Positions 38,267-48,538 of a stretch of 64,000 nt of DNA are shown here, in pieces. Where the stretch lies: contig NZ_JACBZT010000001.1 of NCBI RefSeq assembly GCF_013408985.1, positions 2,914,001 to 2,978,000 of the forward strand, given 5' to 3'. The number at the start of each line of letters is the position of its first letter. Position 1 is the stretch's first letter. Under the pieces are notes generated by a model, which searched no databases, was not told the DNA's origin, and saw nothing but the letters and a program-made list of their open reading frames with translations. Both the position numbers and the translations under genes were made by a program. This DNA is from Petropleomorpha daqingensis (lineage in GTDB: Bacteria > Actinomycetota > Actinomycetes > Mycobacteriales > Geodermatophilaceae).

Positions 38267-39541
38267 ATGGCATCGAGCGAGGGCGTCCTGGTCGCGGGGG
38301 CGCCGGAGGACCCGCCGCGGCCCCGGCGCACCCGCCGCCGGCTGCCGCGACGGCGGCTGCTGCTCGTGCTCGCCGTCCTCGTCCTGCTCGTGCTCGTGCT
38401 GTTCGCGGGCGGCAGCTGGTACTACTCCGGCCAGATCGGCAGCGAGGCGCTGGCCGCCGACCACCGGGTGGACCCGGCGCGCTACGACCTGGTCGTCGAC
38501 GCCGTCGACGGGGAGTCCGTCGTCCTGCGCCGGACCGGCGAGGTGCCCGCCGACGACCCGCTCGACAGCGGGGACACCTACGGCCTGGTCTGGCCCGGCG
38601 GCGCGGGCGTGCTCTCCGGCCAGCCGGTGCGCGAGATCGGCGGCGCCGTCCACCGGGACCTCCGGACGACGACCGGCAGCCGGCCCGGCCACGGGACCCC
38701 CGCGCGGCTCGAGGTGAACGTCTGGACCGACCCGAAGGCCGCCTACGGCGTCGACTACCAGGACGTGACCTTCCCGTGCGCGGGCGGGCAGTGCCCCGCC
38801 TGGTACGTGCCCGGACGCCCGTCGACCTGGTGGATCGCCGTCCACGGCAAGGGCGCGACGCGGGCCGAGCCGCTGCGCGCCATGCAGGTCGCGGTCGACG
38901 ACCGCATCTCCGTGCTCGACATCGGCTACCGCAACGACCCCGACGCGCCGGCGGACCCCAGCGGCCGGTACGGCTACGGCGCGACCGAGTGGCGTGACCT
39001 CGACGCGGCCGTCACCTTCGCCGTCGACCACGGCGCCCAGGAGGTCGTCCTGTTCGGCTCGTCGATGGGCGGGGCGATCGTCGCCTCCTTCCTCGAGCAC
39101 TCCGCGCAGGCGCGGCTGGTCACCGGCGTCGTCCTCGACTCTCCGGCGCTCGACCTGAAGGCGACCGTCGAGTACGGCGCGAGCCGGCGCCGGCTGCCGG
39201 TGATCGGCACCGGCCTGCCCGACGTGCTGACCCACACCGCGGAGTGGCTGGCCACCGAGCGGTACGACCTGGACTGGGACGCCGTCGACTACCTGCCCGG
39301 CGACTGGGTGCGCATGCCCGTGCTGCTGTTCCACGGCACGGACGACGACACGGTGCCGATCGCCACCAGCGACGAGCTGTACGAGGCGCACCCGAACCTG
39401 GTCCGGGAGGTCCGGGTGCGCGATGCGGGGCACGTCCAGTCGTGGAACGTGGACCCCGCCGGCTACCACGAGGCGCTCAACGACTTCCTCAGCTGCATCG
39501 TCTCCTCGAACCCGTCGCTGTCCTGCCTGGAGTCGCCGTGA
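38267..39541 (+). CDS. membrane-anchored alpha/beta hydrolase
   Basis: A 424-residue protein with an Arg-rich N-terminus and one strongly hydrophobic signal-anchor (residues 31-50). The hydrolase core has an oxyanion region WWIAVHGKG, nucleophile elbow GSSMGG, acid in HGTDDDTVP and His in DAGHVQSW. Two Cys pairs in the exported part (FPCAGGQCP and near the C-terminus) fit extracellular folding. Probably an esterase or peptidase-like hydrolase. Confidence 0.82.
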   Translation: MASSEGVLVAGAPEDPPRPRRTRRRLPRRRLLLVLAVLVLLVLVLFAGGSWYYSGQIGSEALAADHRVDPARYDLVVDAVDGESVVLRRTGEVPADDPLDSGDTYGLVWPGGAGVLSGQPVREIGGAVHRDLRTTTGSRPGHGTPARLEVNVWTDPKAAYGVDYQDVTFPCAGGQCPAWYVPGRPSTWWIAVHGKGATRAEPLRAMQVAVDDRISVLDIGYRNDPDAPADPSGRYGYGATEWRDLDAAVTFAVDHGAQEVVLFGSSMGGAIVASFLEHSAQARLVTGVVLDSPALDLKATVEYGASRRRLPVIGTGLPDVLTHTAEWLATERYDLDWDAVDYLPGDWVRMPVLLFHGTDDDTVPIATSDELYEAHPNLVREVRVRDAGHVQSWNVDPAGYHEALNDFLSCIVSSNPSLSCLESP

Positions 39542-39927
39542 CCGCCGGGTACAGCGGCACCCCGCTGCCGGCCAAGCTCGGCATCACGGCCGGCACGCGG
39601 GTGCTGCTCGACGGCGCCCCCGACGACGTCCCGCTCGACGGGCACCGCCGTCCCGGCCGCGACCCGTACGACGTCGTCCTGCTCTTCGCCCCCGACGCGG
39701 CGCGGCTGCACACCCGCTGGCCGGCGCTCGTGCCGCGGGTGACCACGCCCGGGCGGCTGTGGGTGTGCTGGCCGAAGAAGAGCAGCGGCGTGCCGACCGA
39801 CCTCACCGAGAACGTCGTCCGCGACTTCGGGCTGGCCGGAGGCCTGGTCGACGTGAAGGTCTGCGCGATCGACGCGACCTGGTCCGGGCTGGCGTTCGTC
39901 CGCCGGCTGGCGGATCGGGGGGTGTGA
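39538..39927 (+). CDS. DUF3052-family protein
   Basis: A 129-residue protein of the DUF3052 type: GYSGTPLPAKLGI, then the strand PYDVVLLFAPD and LWVCWPKKSSGVPTDLTENVVRD. These small cytoplasmic proteins are widespread in actinobacteria and of unknown role. GTG start overlaps the hydrolase stop. Confidence 0.8.
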   Translation: MTAGYSGTPLPAKLGITAGTRVLLDGAPDDVPLDGHRRPGRDPYDVVLLFAPDAARLHTRWPALVPRVTTPGRLWVCWPKKSSGVPTDLTENVVRDFGLAGGLVDVKVCAIDATWSGLAFVRRLADRGV

Positions 39928-39999
39928 CCCGCGGGTTCCGCAACGGCAGCAGGAGTGGGATCCTGCCCAGGCCGCTGCCCCGACCACCGGAGGGATGCC

Positions 40000-40896
40000 A
40001 TGCGCCGTCGGCTGCTCCGCTCGACCCTCGTCCTCGCCGCCACCGGCGCCGTCCTCGTCGGGGGCGGTCCGGCCGCGCTGGCCGGTGGCGACCACGGCCA
40101 CGGGCGGGACGTGCAGACGGTCCACGTCGTGGGCAACGGCACCGCGGCCTCGGTCGACGACGACCACGTGCACGCCGGCACGGTCCGCTTCGAGGTGTCC
40201 AGCGTGGCGCCGGCGTTCAGCGCGGTCACGATGTTCCAGCTGAAGAACGGCGCGACGCTGGACCAGTTCTTCGACGACGTCCGCAAGGAGTTCCACCCCA
40301 CCGACCTGTCGGTCCGCGCGGAGGGGACACGGGACGCGCGGCGGCACGCCACGTTCTACGGCCTCGCCGACGTCGTCCCGGGGGTGCCGCTCGCGGTCAC
40401 CGAGAACCTGCGGCCCGGCACCTACTGGCTCATGGACCTGACCACCCCGCCGGACCCGGTGAACGATCCCCCCGTGACCCGCTTCCGGGTCACGGGTGGT
40501 GGGAGCGGCGGCGACGGCAGCCGGCACGCCGACGTGCGGGTGCGGCTGACCGACGACCGCTTCCTCGCCCCGCGCGTGTGGCCGCGGGCCGGCACGTGGT
40601 GGCTGACCAACGCCGACGACACCCTGCACTTCATGCTGCTGCAGCCGGTGCAGCCGGGCACCACCGAGCGCCAGGTGCAGCAGGCGCTGGAGGCCAGCGG
40701 CGGTGGCTCGGTGGGCGACCTCGCCGACCCGACCCGTCCGCCGGTCGGCAGCGAGGTGATCTCACCGGGCGTCCGGCACGCCGTCGACTACGACCTGCCG
40801 CCCGGCCGGTACGTCCTGCTGTGCTTCGTCGCCGACGAGGGCGACGGCATGTCGCACGCCGTCATGGGGATGCACCGGGTGATCGACCTGCGGTAA
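40000..40896 (+). CDS. secreted protein of unknown function
   Basis: A 298-residue protein with a signal peptide ending near AALAGG (about residue 28). The body is beta-rich, with a repeated feature NLRPGTYWLMDL and YDLPPGRYVLLCFVAD followed by MSHAVMGMHRV, reminiscent of cupredoxin-like folds but without a clear full copper ligand set. GGAGGG precedes the ATG. Confidence 0.65.
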   Translation: MRRRLLRSTLVLAATGAVLVGGGPAALAGGDHGHGRDVQTVHVVGNGTAASVDDDHVHAGTVRFEVSSVAPAFSAVTMFQLKNGATLDQFFDDVRKEFHPTDLSVRAEGTRDARRHATFYGLADVVPGVPLAVTENLRPGTYWLMDLTTPPDPVNDPPVTRFRVTGGGSGGDGSRHADVRVRLTDDRFLAPRVWPRAGTWWLTNADDTLHFMLLQPVQPGTTERQVQQALEASGGGSVGDLADPTRPPVGSEVISPGVRHAVDYDLPPGRYVLLCFVADEGDGMSHAVMGMHRVIDLR

Positions 40897-40902
40897 CCAG
40901 GG

Positions 40903-41139
40903 TCAGCCGCCGCGCTCGACCTCGGCCTGGATGACGCCGCGCAGCGCGGTGAGCAGCGACTGGTCCTCGGCGTCCCCGCGGTCGATCGCCGCGCGGGCCT
41001 CGGCGGGGAACACGCTGGTGTCGATGTCGTCCAGCCACGTCACGTCCCCGCCGACCCGCCGGCCGACCTGCAGCCCGCCGTCCTCGGGGCGCAGCACGTA
41101 CTCCTCGCCGTCCACGCGGATGTTCACGAAGTCGCTCAT
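40903..41139 (-). CDS. small hypothetical protein
   Basis: A 78-residue acidic protein, opening MSDFVNIRVDGEEYVLRPED with a beta-hairpin look and ending in a helix (AEDQSLLTALRGVIQAEVER). Codon usage is typical of the genome. Divergent from cutA, 34 bases apart. Family not recognised. Confidence 0.6.
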   Translation of the reverse strand: MSDFVNIRVDGEEYVLRPEDGGLQVGRRVGGDVTWLDDIDTSVFPAEARAAIDRGDAEDQSLLTALRGVIQAEVERGG

Positions 41140-41173
41140 GCGCCCGCCCTACCCACCTGGGCAGGATCGGCAC

Positions 41174-41503
41174 GTGGAGGACACCGAGTTCTGCGAGGTC
41201 GTGGTCACCGCCGACGACGCGGACTGGCTGACCGGGTTCACCCGCACCCTGGTCGAGGAGCGGCTGGCCGCCTGCGGGCAGGCGGTGCGCGAGGTCCGCT
41301 CGATCTACCGCTGGCAGGGCGCCGTCCACGACGAGGCGGAGGCCCGGGTGGCGCTGCACACCCGCCGCTCGCTCGTGCCGGCGATCGTCGCGCGCGCCGG
41401 CGAGCTGCACCCCTACGACGTCCCCTGCGTGCTCGCGCTGCCGGTGGTCGCCGGCAACCCCGCCTACCTCGAGTGGCTGGCCGCCGAGACCCGGGACGCC
41501 TGA
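41174..41503 (+). CDS. cutA: divalent-cation tolerance protein CutA1
   Basis: A 109-residue protein with the CutA1 pattern: VVVTADDADWLTGFTRTLVE, RLAACGQAVREVRSIYRWQG and the HPYDVPCVLALPV strand with NPAYLEWL at the end. CutA1 is a trimeric ferredoxin-like fold protein implicated in metal tolerance or signalling. GTG start. Confidence 0.88.
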   Translation: MEDTEFCEVVVTADDADWLTGFTRTLVEERLAACGQAVREVRSIYRWQGAVHDEAEARVALHTRRSLVPAIVARAGELHPYDVPCVLALPVVAGNPAYLEWLAAETRDA

Positions 41504-41646
41504 CCAGCGCGTTTCGCCGGACACGCCGTCGAGGAGTCACCCATTCGGGTCCGACCGCGTGGCGGAACTCAACAACGGCCGCCCCGCGTCCGATGGTGGG
41601 GGAGGAGTGGCGCCAGGGCGGGCGCCGCGCGGGCTCGGGAGGTCGC

Positions 41647-43377
41647 GTGCCGGTGCGAGCGGCGAACCACGCCGTCCGGGTGGAGGCGGTGATCGACGCG
41701 CTGCCCTCGCCCACCGTGCTGCTGGGCGCCGACGGCACCGTGCTGCTCGCCAACTCCGCCTGGTCCGCCCGCAACGCCGCCGTCGCGGACACGCCCGTCG
41801 CGCTCGGCGTCGGCGGCAACTACTTCGCCGCCGCGCGCCGCTTCGGCGACGAGGCCGCCGGAGAGGCGCTGGTCAGCGCCCTCGCCGAGCTCTCCCGCGG
41901 CGAGCGCGACTCGGTCGCGGTCGACTGCGTCGCGCCCGAGGGCGACGGCACCCGCTGGTTCCACCTGCAGGCCTCCCGGGTCGACGAGGCCGGCCAGATC
42001 GTCGTCACCCACACCGACATCACCGCCCGCGTGCTGGCCGAGAAGACCTCGGCGTGGCAGGCGCGGCACGACCACCTGACCGAGCTGCCCAACCGTGTCC
42101 ACCTGCACGAGCTGATCGACGAGGAGTTGCGGCGCCCCGGCCGCGGCGCGGTCACCGTGCTGTTCCTCGACTGCGACGGCTTCAAGGAGGTCAACGACTC
42201 GCTCGGGCACGAGGTCGGTGACGAGCTGCTGCGTCAGGTCGCCGCGCGGCTGTCCACGCGCACCCGCTCCGGCGACACGGTCGGCCGGCTCGGCGGCGAC
42301 GAGTTCGTCGTCCTCTGCCGGGACTGCGACACCGCCGGCGCCGAGGCGCTGGCCGGCCGCTTCCAGAGCGCCTTCGACGAGCCGTTCGCGCTGGGGCCGC
42401 GCACCGCGCGGCTGACCGCCAGCATCGGCATCGCGACCTGCGGCGCGGAGGACACCGGACTGCGCTCGACCGACCTGGTGCGCGACGCCGACCTGGCCAT
42501 GTACGCGGCCAAGGCCGCCGGGCGCAACCGGGTGCGGACGTTCACCACCGACCTGCGCTACGCCGCCGAGCGCAAGGCGCTGCTGGCCGGCGAGCTGCGC
42601 ACCGCCATCGACGCCGGGCAGCTGGTGCTGCACTACCAGCCGGTCATGTACCTGCCCACCGGCGAGTGCAGCGGCGTCGAGGCGCTGGTGCGCTGGCAGC
42701 ACCCCGAGCGCGGGCTGCTCCCGCCGGGGGAGTTCCTCCCCGCCGCCGAGCGGCAGGACCTCGTCGCCCCGCTGGCCCGCTGGGTGCTCGGGGAGGCCAC
42801 CCGGCAGACCGCCGAGTGGTCGCGGCGCGGGCTGCACGTGGTGACCGGGGTGAACATCAGCGCCAGCCACTTCGCCACCGGCACGCTCGTGGACGACGTC
42901 GCCGAGGCGCTCGCCGCCGCCGGGCTGCCGGCCGAGCAGCTGATCCTGGAGCTCACCGAGACCTCCGTCGCCGACGAACCGGAGCGCGCCGCCGCCCAGT
43001 TCGCCGCGCTGCGCCGGTCGGGCGTCGAGGTCTCCATCGACGACTTCGGCAGCGGCTGGTCCTCGATCAGCCAGCTGATCAACATCCCGACCGGGGTCAT
43101 CAAGATCGACCGCAGCCTCGTCGCCGGGATCGAGGGCCGCGAGGGCTCGGCGGAGGCGGCCATCGCCGCCGTCGTCGGCCTGGCGGCGGCCTGCGGCGCG
43201 CGCACCCTGGCCGAGGGCGTGGAGACCGCCGAGCAGCTGGCCCGCGCCGCCGCGCTGGGCTGCACGTTCGCGCAGGGCTACCACATCGCCCGGCCGATGC
43301 CCGCCGACGACCTGGAGCGCTGGATGTCCGTCTGGCGCCGCGCTCCGCACCTGTCGCCGTCCGTCCCGGCCCCCTAG
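41647..43377 (+). CDS. PAS-GGDEF-EAL bifunctional c-di-GMP enzyme
   Basis: A 576-residue protein. An N-terminal PAS domain ([20 protein letters not shown]) is followed by GGDEF ([45 protein letters not shown], all intact) and EAL ([47 protein letters not shown], with catalytic residues retained). Both synthesis and breakdown of c-di-GMP are possible. The GTG at 41647 with GGGAGG upstream is preferred over an ATG at 41593. No membrane segment. Confidence 0.9.
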   Translation: MPVRAANHAVRVEAVIDALPSPTVLLGADGTVLLANSAWSARNAAVADTPVALGVGGNYFAAARRFGDEAAGEALVSALAELSRGERDSVAVDCVAPEGDGTRWFHLQASRVDEAGQIVVTHTDITARVLAEKTSAWQARHDHLTELPNRVHLHELIDEELRRPGRGAVTVLFLDCDGFKEVNDSLGHEVGDELLRQVAARLSTRTRSGDTVGRLGGDEFVVLCRDCDTAGAEALAGRFQSAFDEPFALGPRTARLTASIGIATCGAEDTGLRSTDLVRDADLAMYAAKAAGRNRVRTFTTDLRYAAERKALLAGELRTAIDAGQLVLHYQPVMYLPTGECSGVEALVRWQHPERGLLPPGEFLPAAERQDLVAPLARWVLGEATRQTAEWSRRGLHVVTGVNISASHFATGTLVDDVAEALAAAGLPAEQLILELTETSVADEPERAAAQFAALRRSGVEVSIDDFGSGWSSISQLINIPTGVIKIDRSLVAGIEGREGSAEAAIAAVVGLAAACGARTLAEGVETAEQLARAAALGCTFAQGYHIARPMPADDLERWMSVWRRAPHLSPSVPAP

Positions 43378-43398
43378 GCAGAAGTCGCGACTTCTGCC
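43377..43398. terminator. 22-bp perfect palindrome after the EAL gene
   Basis: GGCAGAAGTCG and CGACTTCTGCC abut without a loop, starting at the last base of the EAL stop codon. Probably a terminator between this gene and prfB, similar in type to the 50-bp palindrome at 5561. Confidence 0.55.
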
Positions 43399-43439
43399 GC
43401 ACGGGGCCGAGCTCCGGGGCGCGACTACATTGGATCGAC

Positions 43440-44552
43440 GTGGCCGCTGACTTCTCCGCCGTCCTCGACGAGCTCGACACGACCCTGACGTCGATCGAGG
43501 CGGTCCTCGACGTCGACCGGCTGCGGCGTGACATCGCCGACCTCGAGCAGCAGGCCGCCGCGCCCGACCTCTGGGACGACGTCGAGTCCGCGCAGGCGCT
43601 GACCTCGAAGCTGTCCTACCTGCAGGGCGACCTGCGCCGGGTCGAGGACCTGCGCCGCCGCCTGGACGACGCCGCCGTCCTGCACGAGCTGGCCGAGGAG
43701 GAGGGCGACGCCGGCAGCCTGGCCGAGGCCGACCGCGAGCTCGAGGGGCTGCGCAAGGAGATCGACGAGCTCGAGGTCCGCACGCTGCTCAACGGCGAGT
43801 ACGACTCCCGCGAGGCGCTGGTGACCATCCGCTCGGAGGCGGGGGGCGTCGACGCCGCCGACTTCGCCGAGATGCTCATGCGGATGTACATGCGCTGGGC
43901 CGAGCGGCACAAGTACGCCGTCGAGCTGCTCGACGTCAGCTACGCGGAGGAGGCCGGCATCAAGTCGGCCACGTTCTCGGTCAAGGTGCCCTACGCCTAC
44001 GGCACGCTCTCGGTCGAGCAGGGCACCCACCGGCTGGTGCGCATCTCGCCGTTCGACAACCAGGGACGGCGGCAGACCTCCTTCGCCGGCGTCGAGGTGC
44101 TGCCGGTCGTCGAGCAGACCGACCACGTCGACATCCCCGAGAACGACATCCGGATCGACGTCTTCCGCTCCAGCGGTCCGGGCGGGCAGAGCGTCAACAC
44201 GACCGACTCCGCCGTCCGGATCACCCACCTGCCCACGGGCATCGTCGTCTCCTGCCAGAACGAGAAGAGCCAGATCCAGAACCGGGCCGCCGCCATGCGC
44301 GTGCTCCAGGCCCGGCTGCTGGCCCGCCGGCAGGAGGAGCAGCGGGCCGAGATGGACGCGCTCAAGGGGGAGGGGAGCAGCTGGGGCAACCAGATGCGCT
44401 CCTACGTCCTGCACCCCTACCAGATGGTCAAGGACCTGCGGACCGAGCAGGAGACCGGCAACACCACCGCGGTCCTGGACGGCGACATCGACGGCTTCAT
44501 CGAGGCCGGCATCCGGTGGCGCCGCCAGCAGGAATCGGTGGCCGCGAACTGA
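43440..44552 (+). CDS. prfB: peptide chain release factor 2
   Basis: A 370-residue class I release factor. The RF2 stop-codon motif SPF is in [11 protein letters not shown] and the peptidyl-transferase motif in [10 protein letters not shown]. It recognises UGA and UAA but not UAG, which matters in a genome that appears to use UAG for selenocysteine. There is no programmed frameshift at the start; the GTG at 43440 opens a continuous frame. It precedes ftsEX, the usual actinobacterial order. Confidence 0.95.
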   Translation: MAADFSAVLDELDTTLTSIEAVLDVDRLRRDIADLEQQAAAPDLWDDVESAQALTSKLSYLQGDLRRVEDLRRRLDDAAVLHELAEEEGDAGSLAEADRELEGLRKEIDELEVRTLLNGEYDSREALVTIRSEAGGVDAADFAEMLMRMYMRWAERHKYAVELLDVSYAEEAGIKSATFSVKVPYAYGTLSVEQGTHRLVRISPFDNQGRRQTSFAGVEVLPVVEQTDHVDIPENDIRIDVFRSSGPGGQSVNTTDSAVRITHLPTGIVVSCQNEKSQIQNRAAAMRVLQARLLARRQEEQRAEMDALKGEGSSWGNQMRSYVLHPYQMVKDLRTEQETGNTTAVLDGDIDGFIEAGIRWRRQQESVAAN

Positions 44553-44649
44553 CCGCGGACGTCCCGTCCGTCACACCTGAGAAGACAGGCCTGGGCGTTT
44601 CACCTCGACGGCGGCCCTCGGCGGCCCGGGGCCGGTACCGTGGACCCTC

Positions 44650-45339
44650 GTGATCGAATTGCAACACGTCACCAAGCTCTACCCGGCCAGCTCCCGGCCG
44701 GCCCTCGATGACGTGTCGACAGAGATCGACAAGGGCGAATTCGTCTTCCTCATCGGTTCGTCCGGATCGGGCAAGTCGACCTTCCTCCGGCTGCTGCTGA
44801 AGGAGGACGACCCCACCAAGGGCACGATCTCGATCAACGGGCAGACGCTCAACACCTTGAGCAAGTGGAAGGTGCCGAAGCTGCGCCGCACGATGGGCTG
44901 CGTCTTCCAGGACTTCCGCCTGCTGCGCAACCGGACGGTCGCCGAGAACGTGGCCTTCGCGCTGGAGGTCATCAACAAGCCCCAGCGCACGATCAAGCGC
45001 GTCGTCCCCGAGGTGCTGGAGATGGTCGGCCTCGAGGGCAAGGCCAACCGGCTGCCGCACGAGCTCTCCGGTGGTGAGCAGCAGCGGGTGGCGATCGCCC
45101 GCGCGTTCGTCAACCGGCCGCTGGTGCTGCTGGCCGACGAGCCGACCGGCAACCTCGACCCCGAGACCAGCGAGGGGATCATGCTGCTGCTGGAGCGGAT
45201 CAACCGCACCGGCACCACGGTGATCATGGCGACGCACGACTACCACATCGTCGACTCCATGCGCCGGCGCGTGATCGAGCTCAACGGCGGCCAGATCACC
45301 CGCGACCAGTCGCGCGGTGTCTACGGCGTCGGCCGGTAA
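44650..45339 (+). CDS. ftsE: cell-division ATP-binding protein FtsE
   Basis: A 229-residue ABC ATPase with Walker [10 protein letters not shown]-loop region FQDFRLL, signature LSGGEQQR and Walker [12 protein letters not shown]. With FtsX it forms a type VII ABC system that activates peptidoglycan hydrolases at division. GTG start. In the Rip/NlpC group of actinobacteria the partner hydrolase could be the protein at 5715, but that is only a possibility. Confidence 0.96.
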   Translation: MIELQHVTKLYPASSRPALDDVSTEIDKGEFVFLIGSSGSGKSTFLRLLLKEDDPTKGTISINGQTLNTLSKWKVPKLRRTMGCVFQDFRLLRNRTVAENVAFALEVINKPQRTIKRVVPEVLEMVGLEGKANRLPHELSGGEQQRVAIARAFVNRPLVLLADEPTGNLDPETSEGIMLLLERINRTGTTVIMATHDYHIVDSMRRRVIELNGGQITRDQSRGVYGVGR

Positions 45340-45378
45340 CCCGCTCCTCGACAAGCAGAACTCCACGACAGGGAATCC

Positions 45379-46263
45379 ATGCGCGTCAACTTCGTGCTCT
45401 CCGAGGTGGCCACCGGGCTGCGTCGCAACCTGACCATGACGGTCGCGATGATCCTGACGACGGCCATCTCCCTCGGCCTCATGGGCACCGGCATCCTGAT
45501 CGCCACGATGATCTCCGACATGAAGGAGATCTACTACGACAAGGTGCAGGTCTCCATCTTCCTGACCGACGACGTCACCGACGACCAGCGCAGCGCCATC
45601 GAGCAGAAGCTGAAGGCGTCCGACGAGGTCAAGAGCTACATCTACGAGTCCAAGGACGAGGCGTACAAGCGCTTCAAGGAGCAGTTCGCGCAGCAGCCCG
45701 ACCTGGTCAACAACGTCGGCCCCGACGCGCTGCCGGAGAGCTTCCGCGTCGAGCTGGTCAACCCCGAGCGCTACTCGGTGATCGCCAGCGAGTTCCCCAA
45801 CGGGCAGAACGGCGTCGACCAGGTCAGGGATGAAGGCGACTTCCTCGACCGGTTGTTCAGCCTGCTCAACGGGGCGAGAAACGCGACGATCGCGGTGGCC
45901 GTCGTGCAAGCCCTGGCCGCGGTGCTGCTGATCTCCAACACGATCCAGCTCGCGGCCTTCAACCGGCGCAACGAGACCAACATCATGCGGTTGGTCGGCG
46001 CCTCGCGCTGGTACACCCAGCTGCCGTTCATCCTCGAGGCCGGGCTGGCCGGGCTGGTCGGTGGGCTGCTCGCCGTCGGCGGCCTGGTGCTGACCAAGCT
46101 GCTGTTCGTCGACAAGACGCTGGCCGGCCCGATCAAGGCCGGCATCATCACCGAGATCCACTGGAGCTCGGTCGCCACCACGGGCGCGTACATCACGATC
46201 GGTGGGGTGGTCGCGGCCGGCATCGCCGCCTACATCACCCTGCGGCTGTACGTGCGCCTCTGA
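45379..46263 (+). CDS. ftsX: cell-division permease FtsX
   Basis: A 294-residue protein with the FtsX layout: one N-terminal helix (near 20-45), an extracellular domain (about 50-165, with KVQVSIFLTDD), then three helices near 175, 225 and 270. It lies 39 bases behind ftsE. Its 3' end overlaps the convergent BTAD gene by 29 bases. Confidence 0.95.
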   Translation: MRVNFVLSEVATGLRRNLTMTVAMILTTAISLGLMGTGILIATMISDMKEIYYDKVQVSIFLTDDVTDDQRSAIEQKLKASDEVKSYIYESKDEAYKRFKEQFAQQPDLVNNVGPDALPESFRVELVNPERYSVIASEFPNGQNGVDQVRDEGDFLDRLFSLLNGARNATIAVAVVQALAAVLLISNTIQLAAFNRRNETNIMRLVGASRWYTQLPFILEAGLAGLVGGLLAVGGLVLTKLLFVDKTLAGPIKAGIITEIHWSSVATTGAYITIGGVVAAGIAAYITLRLYVRL

Positions 46264-48064
46264 GGCCCTTCTCCGCCGCGGCCAGCCGCGCGGCGAGGAC
46301 GGGGTTGTCGACGGCGGCCACGGCGCTGCGCGCGGCGTCCAGCGCGCCGGGCCGGCCGGCCGCCAGGCGCAGCAGCGCCGCCTCCGCCTGCAGCTCGCGC
46401 ATGCCGTGGGCGGAGGCGATCCGGTCGAGCTCCTCGATCAGCTCCAGCGCCCGCGGCAGGCCGTGCTCGAGGGCGTGCCCGGCCTGGGCGACCAGCCCGT
46501 AGGCCTCCAGCCAGAGGTAGGCGTCGGTCCAGCGGTGGCAGGCGGCGGGTGCGTCGTGCAGCAGGCGGGCGGCGGTGTCGTCGTCCCCGCGGACGGCGGC
46601 GACCAGGCCGAGCCCGCGCGCGGCCAGGCTCTCCCAGCACGGGTCGCCGACCTCCAGCGCGAGGGTGTGCGCGGAGACGAGCAGCTCGTCGGCCTCCGTG
46701 ACCCGGCCGCGGCGCAGCGCCACCTCCGCCAGCCACGAGCGCGGATAGGGGCAGAAGGACAGCCAGCCCGACGTCTCGGTCAGCCGGTCCGCCCGCTCCA
46801 GGCACTCGACCGCCGCGTCGTCCTCGTGCCGCAGCACGTGCAGCCGGCCCAGGTGGGTCAGCGCGAACGTCGCGGCCCGCCCGTCGCCGGCCATCTCCGC
46901 GTGCCGGACGGCGTCGCGCAGCAGCACCAGGGCCTCGTCGTGCCGACCCGCGTCGCTGCGCACCGAGCCGCGCAGCGCCAGGATCCACGCCCGCTCGGAC
47001 TCGTCGGCGCCGACGGTGACCGCCGCACGGTCCAGCCAGCGCTCGGCCGCCTCGAACCGGCAGCGCAGGAACTCCACGTAGCCCAGCTCGCGGCAGGCGG
47101 TCGTGGCCAGCTCCGGCCGGCCGCTGCGCTCGGCGACGGCGACGGCCTCGCGCAGCGCCGACGCCCCGGACTCGTCGGAGCCCCGCACCGCGTGCACCTC
47201 GGCGCTGCCCAGCTCGGTGAGCGCCCGCACCAGCAGCTCCGGCTCGCGCAGCTCGCGCGCCCCGGCCACCGCGCGGCGCAGCGACTCGATGCCCGCCTCG
47301 GGCGCGCCGGCGGCCATCGCGGAGGCGCCGGCCTGCAGCTGCGCCGTCGTCCGGGTCCGGCTGGCGCCGCTCGGGCGGGCGAGCACCGGCTCGGCCGCGG
47401 CGGCCAGCGACCGGGCGGGCGGTGCGCCCAGTTCCTCGAGGAACAGCTCGGTGACCAGGGCGACGTGCCGGCGGGCGGCGGCCACGTCACCGCCGGCCGC
47501 CAGCGCCCGGACGAGCAGCTCGTGGGCGTTCTCGTCCCAGGGCTGCAGGTCGACCAGGCGCCGCGCGTGGGGTGCGGCGTCGTCCGGGCGGCCGGCGGTG
47601 AGCAGCGCCCGGGCCGCCTCGCGCAGCGCCGAGGAGGCCAGCTCGACCACGTGCCGCCGCTCGCCCTCCAGCCACAGCTCGAAGCCCGGGCACGCGGGGA
47701 AGGTGACGCCCTCCAGCAGCGGCGCCCCGACGTCGACCCGGTCGACCACCTCGTACCAGGGTGCGGTGGCCAGCAGGTGCACGTCGACCCGCACGTCGGG
47801 GCCGAGGGCGACGGCCACCGGATCGCCGCGGAAGGACTGCGGGGAGCGCACCGCCCGGCGCAGCTGGGTGAGGTTCCAGCGCAGCGCCGCCAGCCCGTCG
47901 TCGGCGTCCGGGAACAGCAGCCCGACCAGCCGGTCCCGGGGGACCGGCACGCCGACGCCGACCAGGTAGGCCAGCAGCGCCCAGGTCTTGTTGCCCCGTG
48001 GTCCGTCGACCGGGACGCCGTCGACGCGCACCGACGGCTGCCCGAGGAGCTGCACGTCCAGCAC
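46235..48064 (-). CDS. SARP-like/BTAD transcriptional regulator with TPR region
   Basis: A 609-residue protein. An N-terminal winged helix of the OmpR/SARP type (VQLLGQPSVRVDGVPVDGPR, LLAYLVGVGVPVPRDRLVGL, LRWNLTQLRRAV) is followed by a BTAD helical domain (near 95-250) and a long array of TPR-like helical repeats. No NB-ARC ATPase is present. It has AGGAGG six bases before the GTG at 48064. The target genes are unknown; the small upstream gene at 48100 is probably co-transcribed. Confidence 0.85.
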   Translation of the reverse strand: MLDVQLLGQPSVRVDGVPVDGPRGNKTWALLAYLVGVGVPVPRDRLVGLLFPDADDGLAALRWNLTQLRRAVRSPQSFRGDPVAVALGPDVRVDVHLLATAPWYEVVDRVDVGAPLLEGVTFPACPGFELWLEGERRHVVELASSALREAARALLTAGRPDDAAPHARRLVDLQPWDENAHELLVRALAAGGDVAAARRHVALVTELFLEELGAPPARSLAAAAEPVLARPSGASRTRTTAQLQAGASAMAAGAPEAGIESLRRAVAGARELREPELLVRALTELGSAEVHAVRGSDESGASALREAVAVAERSGRPELATTACRELGYVEFLRCRFEAAERWLDRAAVTVGADESERAWILALRGSVRSDAGRHDEALVLLRDAVRHAEMAGDGRAATFALTHLGRLHVLRHEDDAAVECLERADRLTETSGWLSFCPYPRSWLAEVALRRGRVTEADELLVSAHTLALEVGDPCWESLAARGLGLVAAVRGDDDTAARLLHDAPAACHRWTDAYLWLEAYGLVAQAGHALEHGLPRALELIEELDRIASAHGMRELQAEAALLRLAAGRPGALDAARSAVAAVDNPVLAARLAAAEKGLRGARTAAG

Positions 48065-48099
48065 GGCGGTCCTCCTCTGCCGCGCGTCAGCGTGCCCGA

Positions 48100-48474
48100 T
48101 CACGGGTTCGCCGTCAGCCCCTTGTGCAGCCGGACGAGCAGTTCCTCGGCGACGTCGGTGGACGGGCTCGCGCTCGAGCCGACCGCGCGGACGAGCAGGC
48201 CGGTCGCCGAGGACAGGTCACGGACGACGACGACGCCGGGCCCGGCGGTGAGCGGGACGCCGGGGTCGACGCCGAGCGCGGCGGCCGTCCGGCGGGCCAG
48301 CGCGGCCAGCGAGAGGACCGCCTGGCCGGCGTGCGTGCAGCTGCCCAGCTCCGCGTCGTCGCACTCGGCGCACAGCACGAGCGCGTCGCCGAGCACGGTG
48401 AGCAGGTCGCGGGCCGGCGCGGGGGCGGGCTCCGGAACCGGGGCCGGTGCGGGTGCGGTCAGGAGTGCGGTCAT
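48100..48474 (-). CDS. hypothetical protein
   Basis: A 124-residue protein with a Pro/Ala linker near the N-terminus and a folded part with ALVLCAECDDAELGSCTHAG containing three Cys. It ends 35 bases before the BTAD gene and is divergent from smpB. Family not recognised. Confidence 0.55.
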   Translation of the reverse strand: MTALLTAPAPAPVPEPAPAPARDLLTVLGDALVLCAECDDAELGSCTHAGQAVLSLAALARRTAAALGVDPGVPLTAGPGVVVVRDLSSATGLLVRAVGSSASPSTDVAEELLVRLHKGLTANP

Positions 48475-48538
48475 GGCGCACAGGCTGCGGTCGGAGCATG
48501 TGACGGCCCGTGTGACGGCGTCTCGGTAACCTGGTGTC

